From an uncultured Eubacterium sp. (GTDB lineage Bacteria > Bacillota > Clostridia > Lachnospirales > CAG-274), in NCBI GenBank assembly GCA_900543365.1, contig UQRG01000052.1, positions 1 to 8,953 on the forward strand: 8,953 nt of DNA, given 5' to 3'. The stretch's first letter is position 1. Each line of letters starts with the position of its first letter. Below, piece after piece: positions 1-6,053 of the stretch. The notes beneath the pieces were generated by a model. It had not been told where the DNA came from and ran no database searches. It saw only the letters and a program-made list of their open reading frames with translations. The translations under genes were made by a program, and so were the position numbers.

Positions 1-12
1 AGAGGAAGAACA

Positions 13-52
13 TTAAAAACGATGTAATTTTCTCTGCTTTTACATTGTTTTC
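13..52 (-). terminator. Probable intrinsic terminator after spoVS
   Basis: On the minus strand, about 40 bases past the spoVS stop, AACAATGTAA and TTACATCGTT can pair over 10 positions with one A-C mismatch. The loop is about 12 bases and the 3' arm runs into five T residues. This fits a weak, A+T-rich rho-independent terminator closing the leuA-spoVS transcript. The stem is GC-poor, so this is likely rather than certain. I see no gene in bases 1-92. Confidence 0.5.
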
Positions 53-92
53 TTAACTTAGAGACATTGCTTAAATTGGTCTTTTTTTAAAT

Positions 93-353
93 TTATTTCC
101 TTAAAACATCTAACTTAATACCGGTTTTTAATTCGCCGCTTATTTCGGATTGAGTAAATGCCGGTATACAAACTACATCAATGCCATTAGGTGCAACAAA
201 GCCTCTGGCAATAGCTACAGCTTTAACTGCCTGATTTACTGCTCCTGCACCTATTGTCTGTATTTCTACATTATCGTTATTTCTCAATATAGCTGCAATA
301 GCTCCTGCCACTGATTTGGGCTGGGAATTTCCTGAAACCTTTAATATTTCCAT
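93..353 (-). CDS. spoVS: Stage V sporulation protein S (SpoVS)
   Basis: This 86-residue protein matches SpoVS over its whole length, beginning MEILKVSGNSQPKSVAGAIA, with the central AIGAGAVNQAVKA-like segment (here TIGAGAVNQAVKAVAIARGF) and a C-terminal IPAFTQSEISGE-type stretch. SpoVS is a small Alba-like protein, proposed to bind nucleic acid, that is needed for normal spore coat assembly and septation in Bacillus; its molecular role remains poorly defined. The start is the ATG at 353, not the in-frame TTG 11 codons upstream, because the ribosome binding site AAAGGAGGT (361-369) lies 7 bases before this ATG and would fall inside the longer version. The gene follows leuA by 70 bases on the same strand with no obvious promoter, so it may be co-transcribed. 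Its ribosome binding site is part of a perfect hairpin described separately. Identity is secure from sequence conservation; function in this host is inferred. Confidence 0.95.
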   Translation of the reverse strand: MEILKVSGNSQPKSVAGAIAAILRNNDNVEIQTIGAGAVNQAVKAVAIARGFVAPNGIDVVCIPAFTQSEISGELKTGIKLDVLRK

Positions 354-358
354 AGCAA

Positions 359-397
359 AAACCTCCTTTAAGGATATTGTTTCCAAAAAGGAGGTTT
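359..397 (-). promoter_or_regulatory. Hairpin that buries the spoVS ribosome binding site
   Basis: In the minus-strand transcript, AAACCTCCTTT (397-387) pairs perfectly over 11 bases with AAAGGAGGTTT (369-359), which contains the spoVS Shine-Dalgarno sequence. An inner GGA/TCC helix (384-382 with 374-372) extends it across a 2x2 internal loop, leaving a 7-base loop. The upstream arm therefore acts as an anti-Shine-Dalgarno. Because five T residues follow the 3' arm (361-357, three of them in the stem), the same structure could instead be a terminator ending the leuA message. The sequence alone does not decide between translational control and termination. Confidence 0.6.
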
Positions 398-423
398 ATA
401 TTCAATACAATACTATATTAAAA

Positions 424-2073
424 TCAAATCTTCTTAAACTGATTAATAGCACTTGCAATAGCTCTAATTGAACTTTTTGCTGTATTTGAACTTATACCTA
501 CAGCAAAGTGAGGTTGTTTTTTGCAGTCAAATATCTGAACATAAGTAATAGCCTTTGACTTATTACCATAAGCAAGAGAATGCTGAGAGTAATCAGAAAT
601 TTCAAAATTAATATTAAATTCGTCCATAATAGCTTTGCAGAAAGCATCTACAATACCATTGCCAGTACCTTTAAGTGACATTTCATTACCTCTGTAATTT
701 ACTCTTGCATTAAGATTTACATGGTCGTCAGAGCTTTCTTCTGTATAATAGATTACAGATAATGGTTCTTTAATATAGTAGTTTTCCATAAAGAGATTGT
801 AAATTTCCTCGTGTGTAAGTTCCTTATCCATATCAACAGATGCTTGAGTAACTTTTGGACCAAAGTCCTGTTGCATAATTTTAGGAATATGTAAACCATA
901 GTGAGTTTCAAGAATATAAGCTACGCCGCCTTTACCAGACTGTGAGTTAATTCTGATAATAGGGTCATAGTTTCTGCCAACATCAAGTGGGTCAATAGGT
1001 AAGTAAGGAACTTCCCATCTGTCAGGATGTTCAATCATTTTAGCCATACCCTTTTTTATAGCATCTTGATGTGAACCAGAAAAAGCAGTATAAACTAAGT
1101 CACCAGCATAAGGATGTCTTGGATGAACATCAAGACCGGTTGATGCTTCATAAATATCAATACATTCATTAATATTGCTAAAGTCAAGTTTAGGGTCGAT
1201 ACCTTGTGAAAACATATTTAATGCAACAACCATAATATCAGCATTACCTGTTCTTTCACCGTTACCGAAAAGTGTACCTTCAACTCTGTCAGCACCTGCC
1301 ATAATACCAAGCTCTGTTGCAGCTACAGCACAGCCTCTATCGTTATGAGGGTGAATACTAATAATTACATTTTCTCTATTTTTAAGGTTTCTGCATACAT
1401 ATTCAACTTGGTCTGCATATACATTAGGTGTTGCCATTTCAACTGTGTTAGGAAGATTTAATATAACCTTTTTATCAGCAGTTGGTTTCCAAACATCAAA
1501 TACTGCGTCAGAAATTTCAACAGCATAATCAAGTTCTGTACCAGAAAAACTTTCTGGAGAATATTCAAATATAAATCTGTCTTTGCCGTATTCATCAGCA
1601 AGTCTGTCAACTAATTCTGCACCAGATACAGCAAGTTCTTTAATTTCTTCCTTAGACTTGTTAAATACAACATCTCTCTGCAATGTAGATGTTGAATTGT
1701 AAAGGTGAACTACTGCCTTATGTACGCCTTCAAGAGCTTCAAAAGTTTTTCTGATAATATGCTCTCGGCTTTGAGTAAGTACCTGTATTGTAACATCTTC
1801 TGGAATTAAGTTCTGTTCAATAAGTGTACGGCAGAAAGTGTATTCTGTGTCGCTGGCAGCAGGGAAACCTACTTCAATTTCTTTAAAGCCAATTTTAACA
1901 AGATATTTAAAGAAGTTAATTTTTTGATTTAAGTTCATTGGTTTTTCAAGTGCCTGATTACCATCTCTAAGGTCAACACTACACCACATAGGTGCTTTTG
2001 TTATTACCTTTGAAGGCCACTGTCTATCAGGTAAGTCAATTGGTGGAAATTGTCTGTAACGATGAAAATTCAT
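424..2073 (-). CDS. leuA: 2-isopropylmalate synthase (LeuA, long type)
   Basis: LeuA condenses acetyl-CoA with 2-oxoisovalerate to 2-isopropylmalate, the committed step of leucine synthesis in the cytoplasm. The protein has 549 residues and begins MNFHRYRQFPPIDLPDRQWP, typical of the yeast/actinobacterial-like LeuA class rather than the roughly 510-residue enterobacterial class. The catalytic TIM barrel shows SVDLRDGNQAL (residues 32-42), the metal-binding HPHNDRG (241-247) and GNGERTGN (270-277). The C-terminal region (about 435-549) has the Gly-rich KGTGNGIVDAF segment of the leucine-binding regulatory domain, so feedback inhibition by leucine is expected. The start is supported by AGAGGAG (2087-2081) 7 bases before the ATG. 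It is preceded by a leucine T-box leader and followed by spoVS. No other ilv or leu genes are in the window, so the rest of the pathway is elsewhere. Confidence 0.97.
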   Translation of the reverse strand: MNFHRYRQFPPIDLPDRQWPSKVITKAPMWCSVDLRDGNQALEKPMNLNQKINFFKYLVKIGFKEIEVGFPAASDTEYTFCRTLIEQNLIPEDVTIQVLTQSREHIIRKTFEALEGVHKAVVHLYNSTSTLQRDVVFNKSKEEIKELAVSGAELVDRLADEYGKDRFIFEYSPESFSGTELDYAVEISDAVFDVWKPTADKKVILNLPNTVEMATPNVYADQVEYVCRNLKNRENVIISIHPHNDRGCAVAATELGIMAGADRVEGTLFGNGERTGNADIMVVALNMFSQGIDPKLDFSNINECIDIYEASTGLDVHPRHPYAGDLVYTAFSGSHQDAIKKGMAKMIEHPDRWEVPYLPIDPLDVGRNYDPIIRINSQSGKGGVAYILETHYGLHIPKIMQQDFGPKVTQASVDMDKELTHEEIYNLFMENYYIKEPLSVIYYTEESSDDHVNLNARVNYRGNEMSLKGTGNGIVDAFCKAIMDEFNINFEISDYSQHSLAYGNKSKAITYVQIFDCKKQPHFAVGISSNTAKSSIRAIASAINQFKKI

Positions 2074-2136
2074 AATTATTCTCCTCTCAAAAATATAAGT
2101 TAATATGTATTATCAATACAGAGCTGTTATAACAAT

Positions 2137-2169
2137 AAAAAAAGCCTAAGTCTCTAAGAGACGAAGGCT
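2137..2169 (-). terminator. Regulated terminator of the leuA T-box
   Basis: On the minus strand AGCCT pairs with AGGCT and GTCTC with GAGAC around a short loop, followed by seven T residues (2143-2137). The GTCTCT strand is shared with the antiterminator helix of the T-box, so the two structures exclude each other. The leuA start codon lies about 63 bases further on. Confidence 0.9.
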
Positions 2170-2405
2170 GTAAATACTCCGTGGTACCACTCTAATTCAT
2201 TACAATGTAATGCACTTTATCAGTTACGAGCAATAATGCTGATAACCTGCTCCTGTATCGGTGAGCATCCGTCTGCACCTACTTATAATTCAGCACAGCC
2301 ACTCAAAGGCGAGTTCAGTTAAATCAGATTACTGTCTTTCACCAACCGTCAGCTCTCTAAAAATCCTCAAATAACCTACTACTCCTTATCATAGTGTTAC
2401 CATAT
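2137..2405 (-). promoter_or_regulatory. T-box leader (leucine, CUC specifier) of leuA
   Basis: The minus-strand leader contains the landmarks of a tRNA-sensing T-box riboswitch. Near its 5' end is GATAAGGAGTAGTA (stem I base), followed by AGAGAGCTGACGGTTGGTGA (stem I distal part) and TGAACTCGCC, in which CTC (2313-2311) sits at the usual specifier position and reads as leucine. TTATCAG/CTGATAA and CATTAC/GTAATG helices lie between. The T-box core AGAGTGGTACCACGG (2193-2179) can form an antiterminator by pairing AGAG and ACG with CGTCTCT (2163-2157), leaving a 7-base bulge TGGTACC. TGGT in that bulge matches an ACCA tRNA end, as expected for tRNA-Leu. Uncharged tRNA-Leu should stabilise the antiterminator and allow leuA transcription. 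Boundaries are approximate; the leucine specificity is inferred from specifier position. Confidence 0.95.
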
Positions 2406-2415
2406 TGATATTCAA

Positions 2416-2444
2416 ATCATATCACAGTTGAAAATATTTGTCAA
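2416..2444 (-). promoter_or_regulatory. Sigma-A promoter of the leuA T-box transcript
   Basis: TTGACA (2444-2439) and TATGAT (2421-2416) are separated by exactly 17 bases, with TGA directly before the -10 hexamer making an extended -10 element. Transcription should begin near 2409, a few bases before the first conserved T-box sequence. This is a near-consensus vegetative promoter, so control probably lies mainly in the T-box rather than at initiation. Confidence 0.9.
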
Positions 2445-2482
2445 GGAGTTTTTTTGAAATATTTTGTAAAACTTTTGCCATA

Positions 2483-2534
2483 AATAATAGTAATAAAGCT
2501 ATTGAAATTTTTTCAATAATGTACTACTATTAAT
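2483..2534. repeat. Nested inverted repeat over the glycosyltransferase promoter
   Basis: TATTGAAA (2500-2507) and TTTCAATA (2511-2518) form a perfect 8-bp dyad with a 3-base centre. A second, outer pair AATAATAGTA (2483-2492) and TACTATTAAT (2525-2534) matches at 9 of 10 positions around almost the same centre. The inner left arm overlaps the -35 hexamer and the outer right arm contains the -10 hexamer. It could be an operator or a structured start region. In DNA this A+T-rich some symmetry arises by chance, so function is uncertain. Confidence 0.45.
2502..2530 (+). promoter_or_regulatory. Probable sigma-A promoter of the glycosyltransferase operon
   Basis: TTGAAA (2502-2507) and TACTAT (2525-2530) are spaced by 17 bases, both close to the vegetative consensus, with the expected start of transcription near 2537. 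The first gene begins at 2565 behind AGGAG (2554-2558). The promoter is divergent from the leuA promoter. Between the two -35 elements (2445-2501) I see only A+T-rich sequence. Confidence 0.7.
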
Positions 2535-2564
2535 ATATATACAAAAAAGCAACAGGAGAGAATT

Positions 2565-3422
2565 ATGGATTTATCAATTGTTATTGTGAATTACAACACA
2601 AAGGCACTTACAGAGCAAACAGTTAATTCAGTAATAGCTACTACAAAAGGTATTGAATATGAAATAATTGTAGTTGACAATTCTTCCAATACAAGAGAAT
2701 ACTATGAATCTAGCAACAATAGAGTTAAGGTTCTTAGTAATGTGGATAATAAGGGTTTTGGCTATGCTTGTAACATTGGTGCTAATATTGCTATTGGCAG
2801 ATATATTTTATTTCTTAATTCAGACACTATTATGCAAAATGGTACATTAAAGGGTGCTGTTGACTATATGGATAGTCATAGAGATATTGGCTGTTTAGGA
2901 ATAAAAACTCTTTTGAGAGATGGCACATTTGACCACGGTTGTAAAAGGGGATTTCCAACGCCTTTTAATAGTCTTTGTTATGTTTTAAAGTTGCATAAAA
3001 TTTTTCCAATGGTTAAAAAATTTGGAGGTTATACTCTAAATTATTTAAGTCAAAATGAAACTAATGAAGTTGATAGTGTAAGTGGTGCATTTATGCTTAT
3101 TCCTAAAAATGTTATTGGAAAAGTTGGCCTTTTTGATGAAAGTATATTTATGTATGGTGAAGATATTGACCTTTGTTATAGAATAAAAATGGCTGGTTTT
3201 AAGGTTGTGTATTATGCTGATGTTTGGATGACTCATTTAAAAGGTCAAAGTGGCTTGCACACTAAAAGCCCTGTTGTTATTAAACACTTTCACGATGGCA
3301 TCAAGAGATTTTATGATATGTATTATAGAGATAAGCATAATTTTATTGTTACTTTTTTAATGCACTCTGCAATTAATTTAAGATATGTTATAACACTTGG
3401 TTTATCAAAGATAAGAAGGTAA
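2565..3422 (+). CDS. Family 2 glycosyltransferase, WbbL/rhamnosyltransferase-like
   Basis: This 285-residue protein is a GT-A fold glycosyltransferase of family 2. It opens with the nucleotide-sugar binding strand DLSIVIVNYNT (residues 2-12) and has VVDNSS (36-41), the metal-binding LNSD in place of a DXD motif (84-87), and an acceptor-side GEDIDLCYR segment (198-206) followed by HLKGQSG (224-230). The NSD motif, GEDxDLxxR and H-x-x-G-x-S pattern are typical of WbbL-type dTDP-rhamnose transferases, but donor sugar cannot be fixed from motifs alone. No signal peptide is visible; the C-terminal stretch (about 260-280) is moderately hydrophobic and may contact the membrane. The start has AGGAG 6 bases upstream. 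It is the first gene of a run of three glycosyltransferases and probably acts at the cytoplasmic face on a lipid-linked glycan. Confidence 0.88.
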   Translation: MDLSIVIVNYNTKALTEQTVNSVIATTKGIEYEIIVVDNSSNTREYYESSNNRVKVLSNVDNKGFGYACNIGANIAIGRYILFLNSDTIMQNGTLKGAVDYMDSHRDIGCLGIKTLLRDGTFDHGCKRGFPTPFNSLCYVLKLHKIFPMVKKFGGYTLNYLSQNETNEVDSVSGAFMLIPKNVIGKVGLFDESIFMYGEDIDLCYRIKMAGFKVVYYADVWMTHLKGQSGLHTKSPVVIKHFHDGIKRFYDMYYRDKHNFIVTFLMHSAINLRYVITLGLSKIRR

Positions 3423-3426
3423 TTTA

Positions 3427-4329
3427 ATGAAAGTTGATATATTAATGGCAACATATAATGGTGAAAAGTATATAAGTCAGCAAATTGAAAGTATAATTAA
3501 TCAAAGCTATGAAGATTGGACTTTGCGAATAAGAGATGATGCTTCAACAGATGGTACAATGGTAATTGTCAGACAATATGCCAGAAAATATCCAGAGAAA
3601 ATTAAATTTTTTGAGAATAGAGAAAATTCAGGCAGTCCTAAGGCAAATTTTTTCAGCCTTATTAAGGACTCTGATGCAGATGTTATTTTTTGTTGTGACC
3701 AAGATGATATTTGGGAAAGTGATAAAATAGAAATTACACTGAAAGAGTTTGAAAATATTAATAAACCATTACTTGTTCATAGTGACTTAAGTGTAATTGA
3801 TGAAAATAACAATATTGTTTGTAAATCTATGATTAAAAGACAGCATATTAATGTTAAAAGAACTGCATTAAATCAGCTTATAGTTCAAAATGTTGTAACT
3901 GGTTGTACTATGGCTATTAATAGGCAACTTGCAGACATTATTGTTGAACCTGAACTTTTAACTGTTCACGATTGGTGGATTGCTGTTACGGCATCTATTT
4001 TTGGTATAATTAAATTTATAAACAAACCTACTATCAAGTATAGAAAACACAATAACAATGCTTGTGGCCCTCAAAATATGTCAAGTCCTAAATATATTGC
4101 TAAACGAGCAATAAACAAGCCTAAAGCTAAAAAAATGCTTGATTATGGCTATGTAATGGCTGTTGAACTTTTAGAAAAGTATAAAATACCTTATGAATAT
4201 AAGCCTATGCTTAAGGCTTATGGTGCTATGGGGAATAAAAATAAATTTAATAAATTAAAAACTGTCTTTAAATATAATACTTGGAAAAGTGGTGTTATAA
4301 GAAAATTAGGGCAAATATGGTTTATGTAA
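3427..4329 (+). CDS. Family 2 glycosyltransferase, RgpB/RfbG-like
   Basis: A 300-residue GT2 enzyme with the family opening VDILMATYNGEKYISQQIES, then RDDASTDGT (residues 36-44), CDQDDIW containing the DXD-like metal site (90-96), a VTGCTMAIN segment (157-165), HDWW (181-184) and YRKHNNNACG (205-214). This set is characteristic of the rhamnosyltransferase group that includes streptococcal RgpB, which extends cell-wall rhamnose polysaccharides; a different deoxysugar donor remains possible. The C-terminal 80 residues are rich in Lys, Tyr and Asn with no clear domain. It starts 4 bases after the preceding stop, and its AAGAAGG ribosome binding site (about 3413-3419) lies inside the last codons of the upstream gene, so the two are co-transcribed and probably translationally linked. 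Confidence 0.87.
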   Translation: MKVDILMATYNGEKYISQQIESIINQSYEDWTLRIRDDASTDGTMVIVRQYARKYPEKIKFFENRENSGSPKANFFSLIKDSDADVIFCCDQDDIWESDKIEITLKEFENINKPLLVHSDLSVIDENNNIVCKSMIKRQHINVKRTALNQLIVQNVVTGCTMAINRQLADIIVEPELLTVHDWWIAVTASIFGIIKFINKPTIKYRKHNNNACGPQNMSSPKYIAKRAINKPKAKKMLDYGYVMAVELLEKYKIPYEYKPMLKAYGAMGNKNKFNKLKTVFKYNTWKSGVIRKLGQIWFM

Positions 4330-4340
4330 AGGAGTAAGAA

Positions 4341-5723
4341 ATGCTTGTAAGAAAAATTGTAAATTATGGTAAAGATAATGGTATTAAGGCACTTACTCTT
4401 AAATTAAGGGAACGAATTAAATATAAGTGTGAAGCTAATGCTTATATGTCTAAAAATACATTAGATAAGGAAACTCTTAAATTACAAAAGCTTGAAAAAT
4501 ATGAAAAGCCAATTAAAATTAGTATTTGTGTGCCTGTTTACAATACTGATAAAAAAATGCTGGAGCAAATGCTTATTTCAGTTTTAAATCAAACTTATAG
4601 AAATTGGGAACTTTGTATTGCTGATGGTAGTACTAGTAACTATTCTTATATTGAGGGAATAATACGAGGTATAAATGACAAGAGAATAAAGTATCAGAAA
4701 CTAAATATAAATAGAGGTATTGTAGATAATAGCAATATTGCCTGTTCTTTTGCTACTGGTGAATATATTGCACTTCTTGACCACGATGATGTTCTTGCAC
4801 CTAATGCTCTTTATGAAGTTAGGAAAGCTATTGATAAAGGGGCAGATTATATTTATACTGATGAGGCAAGTTTTTCAAAAAGTATTAGTAAACCAGATAT
4901 TATACATTTTAAACCAGAATTTTCAATATTTAATTTAAGAGGGAATAATTATATTTGTCATTTGTCTGTATTTAAAAAATCTCTTTTTGAAAGGGTAGGT
5001 GGCTTTAGACCTGGATTTGATGGTAGTCAAGACCACGATTTAATACTTAGGATTTGTGAAATAGCATCCAATATTTATCATATACCAAAGGTTCTTTATT
5101 ATTGGAGGATACATAGCAATTCTGTTGCGTCAGATATTGGAGCAAAGCCTTATTGTATTACAACTGGTGTACTTGCTGTTGAAAGCCATTTAAATCGAAT
5201 GAAAATAAGTGGAACCGTTACACCTGTTGCCAATAATGCTGCTGTTTACAGAGTTAAATATACTTGTCTTATTAAACCTGCAATTATTAACAATATTGAA
5301 AATATAAAAGGCGTTACTAATGAATATATTATAGTAGCTAAACCAGATTTAAAGTTTAAGGCTGGTGCTATAAATGAAATTTGTCAAATTCTTCAGCTTG
5401 ATAATGTAGGTATGGTAGGAGGTATGGTTGTTAAAAATGGAAGAATACAACACGCTACACTTTCTGATAGAAATGGTGAAATTTACTCTGAGTATGCCGG
5501 TAATCTGGTTATAAGTGATGGTTATATGAAAAGGCTTAAATATGCCCAAGGAGCAGAATATTTGCCTTGTCAGTTCTTTGGTATTAGAAAGTCGGTTCTT
5601 GAAAATATGATGTATTTTGAAGATAACCTTTGGGACGATGATAAGGTTATAGATATGTGTAAACGAATGAAAAAGTATAATTATGATATTGTTTTTAATC
5701 CTTATGCTGTAGCTGAAAGGTAG
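4341..5723 (+). CDS. Family 2 glycosyltransferase with a shortened second GT-like domain
   Basis: Of 460 residues, the first 55 are a basic, non-catalytic lead-in. A canonical GT2 domain follows: ISICVPVYNTD (60-70), LCIADGST (91-98), the metal site LLDHDD (146-151), SQDHDLILR (229-237) and YYWRIHSNS (253-261). Residues about 310-460 resemble the rear part of the second GT2 domain found in longer tandem proteins (NVGMVGGMVVKNGRIQHATL, then FGIRKSVLE and YDIVFNPYA). They lack the front Rossmann-like half, and the usual metal-site NND is replaced by AKPD (333-336). The second unit is therefore probably inactive or structural. AAAGGAG (4328-4334) overlaps the previous stop and lies 6 bases before the ATG. 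The family assignment is firm; donor and acceptor are unknown. Confidence 0.87.
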   Translation: MLVRKIVNYGKDNGIKALTLKLRERIKYKCEANAYMSKNTLDKETLKLQKLEKYEKPIKISICVPVYNTDKKMLEQMLISVLNQTYRNWELCIADGSTSNYSYIEGIIRGINDKRIKYQKLNINRGIVDNSNIACSFATGEYIALLDHDDVLAPNALYEVRKAIDKGADYIYTDEASFSKSISKPDIIHFKPEFSIFNLRGNNYICHLSVFKKSLFERVGGFRPGFDGSQDHDLILRICEIASNIYHIPKVLYYWRIHSNSVASDIGAKPYCITTGVLAVESHLNRMKISGTVTPVANNAAVYRVKYTCLIKPAIINNIENIKGVTNEYIIVAKPDLKFKAGAINEICQILQLDNVGMVGGMVVKNGRIQHATLSDRNGEIYSEYAGNLVISDGYMKRLKYAQGAEYLPCQFFGIRKSVLENMMYFEDNLWDDDKVIDMCKRMKKYNYDIVFNPYAVAER

Positions 5724-5729
5724 GAATTT

Positions 5730-5870
5730 ATGTTAGCTAATATTATTGTAGGAATTGTACTTGTTATTATGGTTTTTTTAGCAATTAAGAGCTATTTAAA
5801 ACAACGAAAAAATGGTAGTTGTGGCTGTAAGTGTAATGGTTGTATAAATAGGTGCAAAGATAAGAAGTAA
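5730..5870 (+). CDS. FeoB-associated-type small Cys-rich membrane protein
   Basis: A 46-residue protein starting MLANIIVGIVLVIMVFLAIK, which is one hydrophobic membrane segment (about residues 4-19). A basic stretch (KSYLKQRK) follows, then a cysteine cluster with Cys at 31, 33, 35, 38 and 42. An N-terminal helix, a short positive linker and a C-terminal CGCxCxGC-like cluster match the FeoB-associated Cys-rich membrane protein family, usually encoded beside the ferrous-iron transporter genes feoA and feoB. The positive linker suggests the Cys cluster faces the cytoplasm. The start is supported by AAAGGTAGG (5716-5724) overlapping the preceding stop; only 6 bases separate the genes. No feo gene is in this window, so its presence in a glycosyltransferase operon is unexpected. 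Metal binding is inferred from the cysteines. Confidence 0.78.
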   Translation: MLANIIVGIVLVIMVFLAIKSYLKQRKNGSCGCKCNGCINRCKDKK

Positions 5871-5905
5871 TTTATTTTCAATAAAAAGAGATATTTTAAA
5901 ATCTG

Positions 5906-6039
5906 ACTGTCCCAATTTGTATAGACAGCACAAAAAGAGTGCCTGTGGTAAAAAAACACCTCCTATGATTTTTATTATACCATAGGAGGTTATTTTTCTA
6001 TTGTCTGTTTTTACTGGTTCTGTTCAAAATTAGAACACT
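5906..6039. mobile_element. MITE-like foldback sequence or decayed IS ends
   Basis: The two ends are related inverted repeats: ACTGTCCCAATTT (5906-5918) against AGTGTTCTAATTT on the opposite strand (6039-6027), 10 of 13 identical. Weaker similarity continues inward, for example AGCACAAAAAGAG against ACCAGTAAAAACAG, and the centre is a perfect hairpin. Paired positions stay in register within about 3 bases over the whole 134 bp. This fits a small non-autonomous element or the collapsed ends of an insertion sequence. No convincing target-site duplication and no coding sequence are visible. It fills most of the gap between the two convergent operons. Confidence 0.42.
5951..5997. terminator. Bidirectional terminator between convergent operons
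   Basis: ACCTCCTATG (5958-5967) and CATAGGAGGT (5981-5990) form a perfect 10-bp stem with a 13-base loop. On the plus strand it is followed by TATTTTT. On the minus strand it is followed by G and seven T residues. It can end the glycosyltransferase transcript from the left and the phosphonate transcript from the right, and the minus direction looks stronger. Confidence 0.85.
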
Positions 6040-6053
6040 CTCTTTTTATTTGA

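Noticed and set aside
354..386. An 11-residue N-terminal extension of SpoVS from an in-frame TTG at 386.
   Set aside because: The extension would encode the ribosome binding site itself, and family members begin at MEILKVS, so the ATG at 353 is used.
398..450. A possible sigma-H promoter for spoVS (AGAAGATTT and ATTGAAT).
   Set aside because: The two elements are about 19 bases apart, well beyond the usual 11-14 base spacing, and the -35 match has a mismatch in the core G pair.
2475..2503. Alternative plus-strand promoter starting at TTGCCA (2475-2480).
   Set aside because: No acceptable -10 hexamer occurs 16-18 bases downstream; the TTGAAA/TACTAT pair is clearly better.
3045..3236. Minus-strand open frame of 63 codons inside the first glycosyltransferase gene.
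   Set aside because: Lies opposite a strongly conserved coding region, has no ribosome binding site and has a biased, low-complexity composition.
4738..4938. Plus-strand open frame of 66 codons in another frame of the third glycosyltransferase gene.
   Set aside because: Overlaps the catalytic DHDD region of a clear GT2 domain; its Leu/Ile/Met-rich translation is a frame artefact.
5349..5549. Minus-strand open frame within the degenerate part of the third glycosyltransferase gene.
   Set aside because: No start signal and no recognisable protein; the plus-strand frame is open and homologous throughout.
5881..5950. Separate small hairpins (for example ACAGCAC/GTGCCTGT) as terminators for the glycosyltransferase operon.
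   Set aside because: They are followed by A-rich rather than T-rich sequence on the plus strand; the central stem at 5958-5990 explains termination better.
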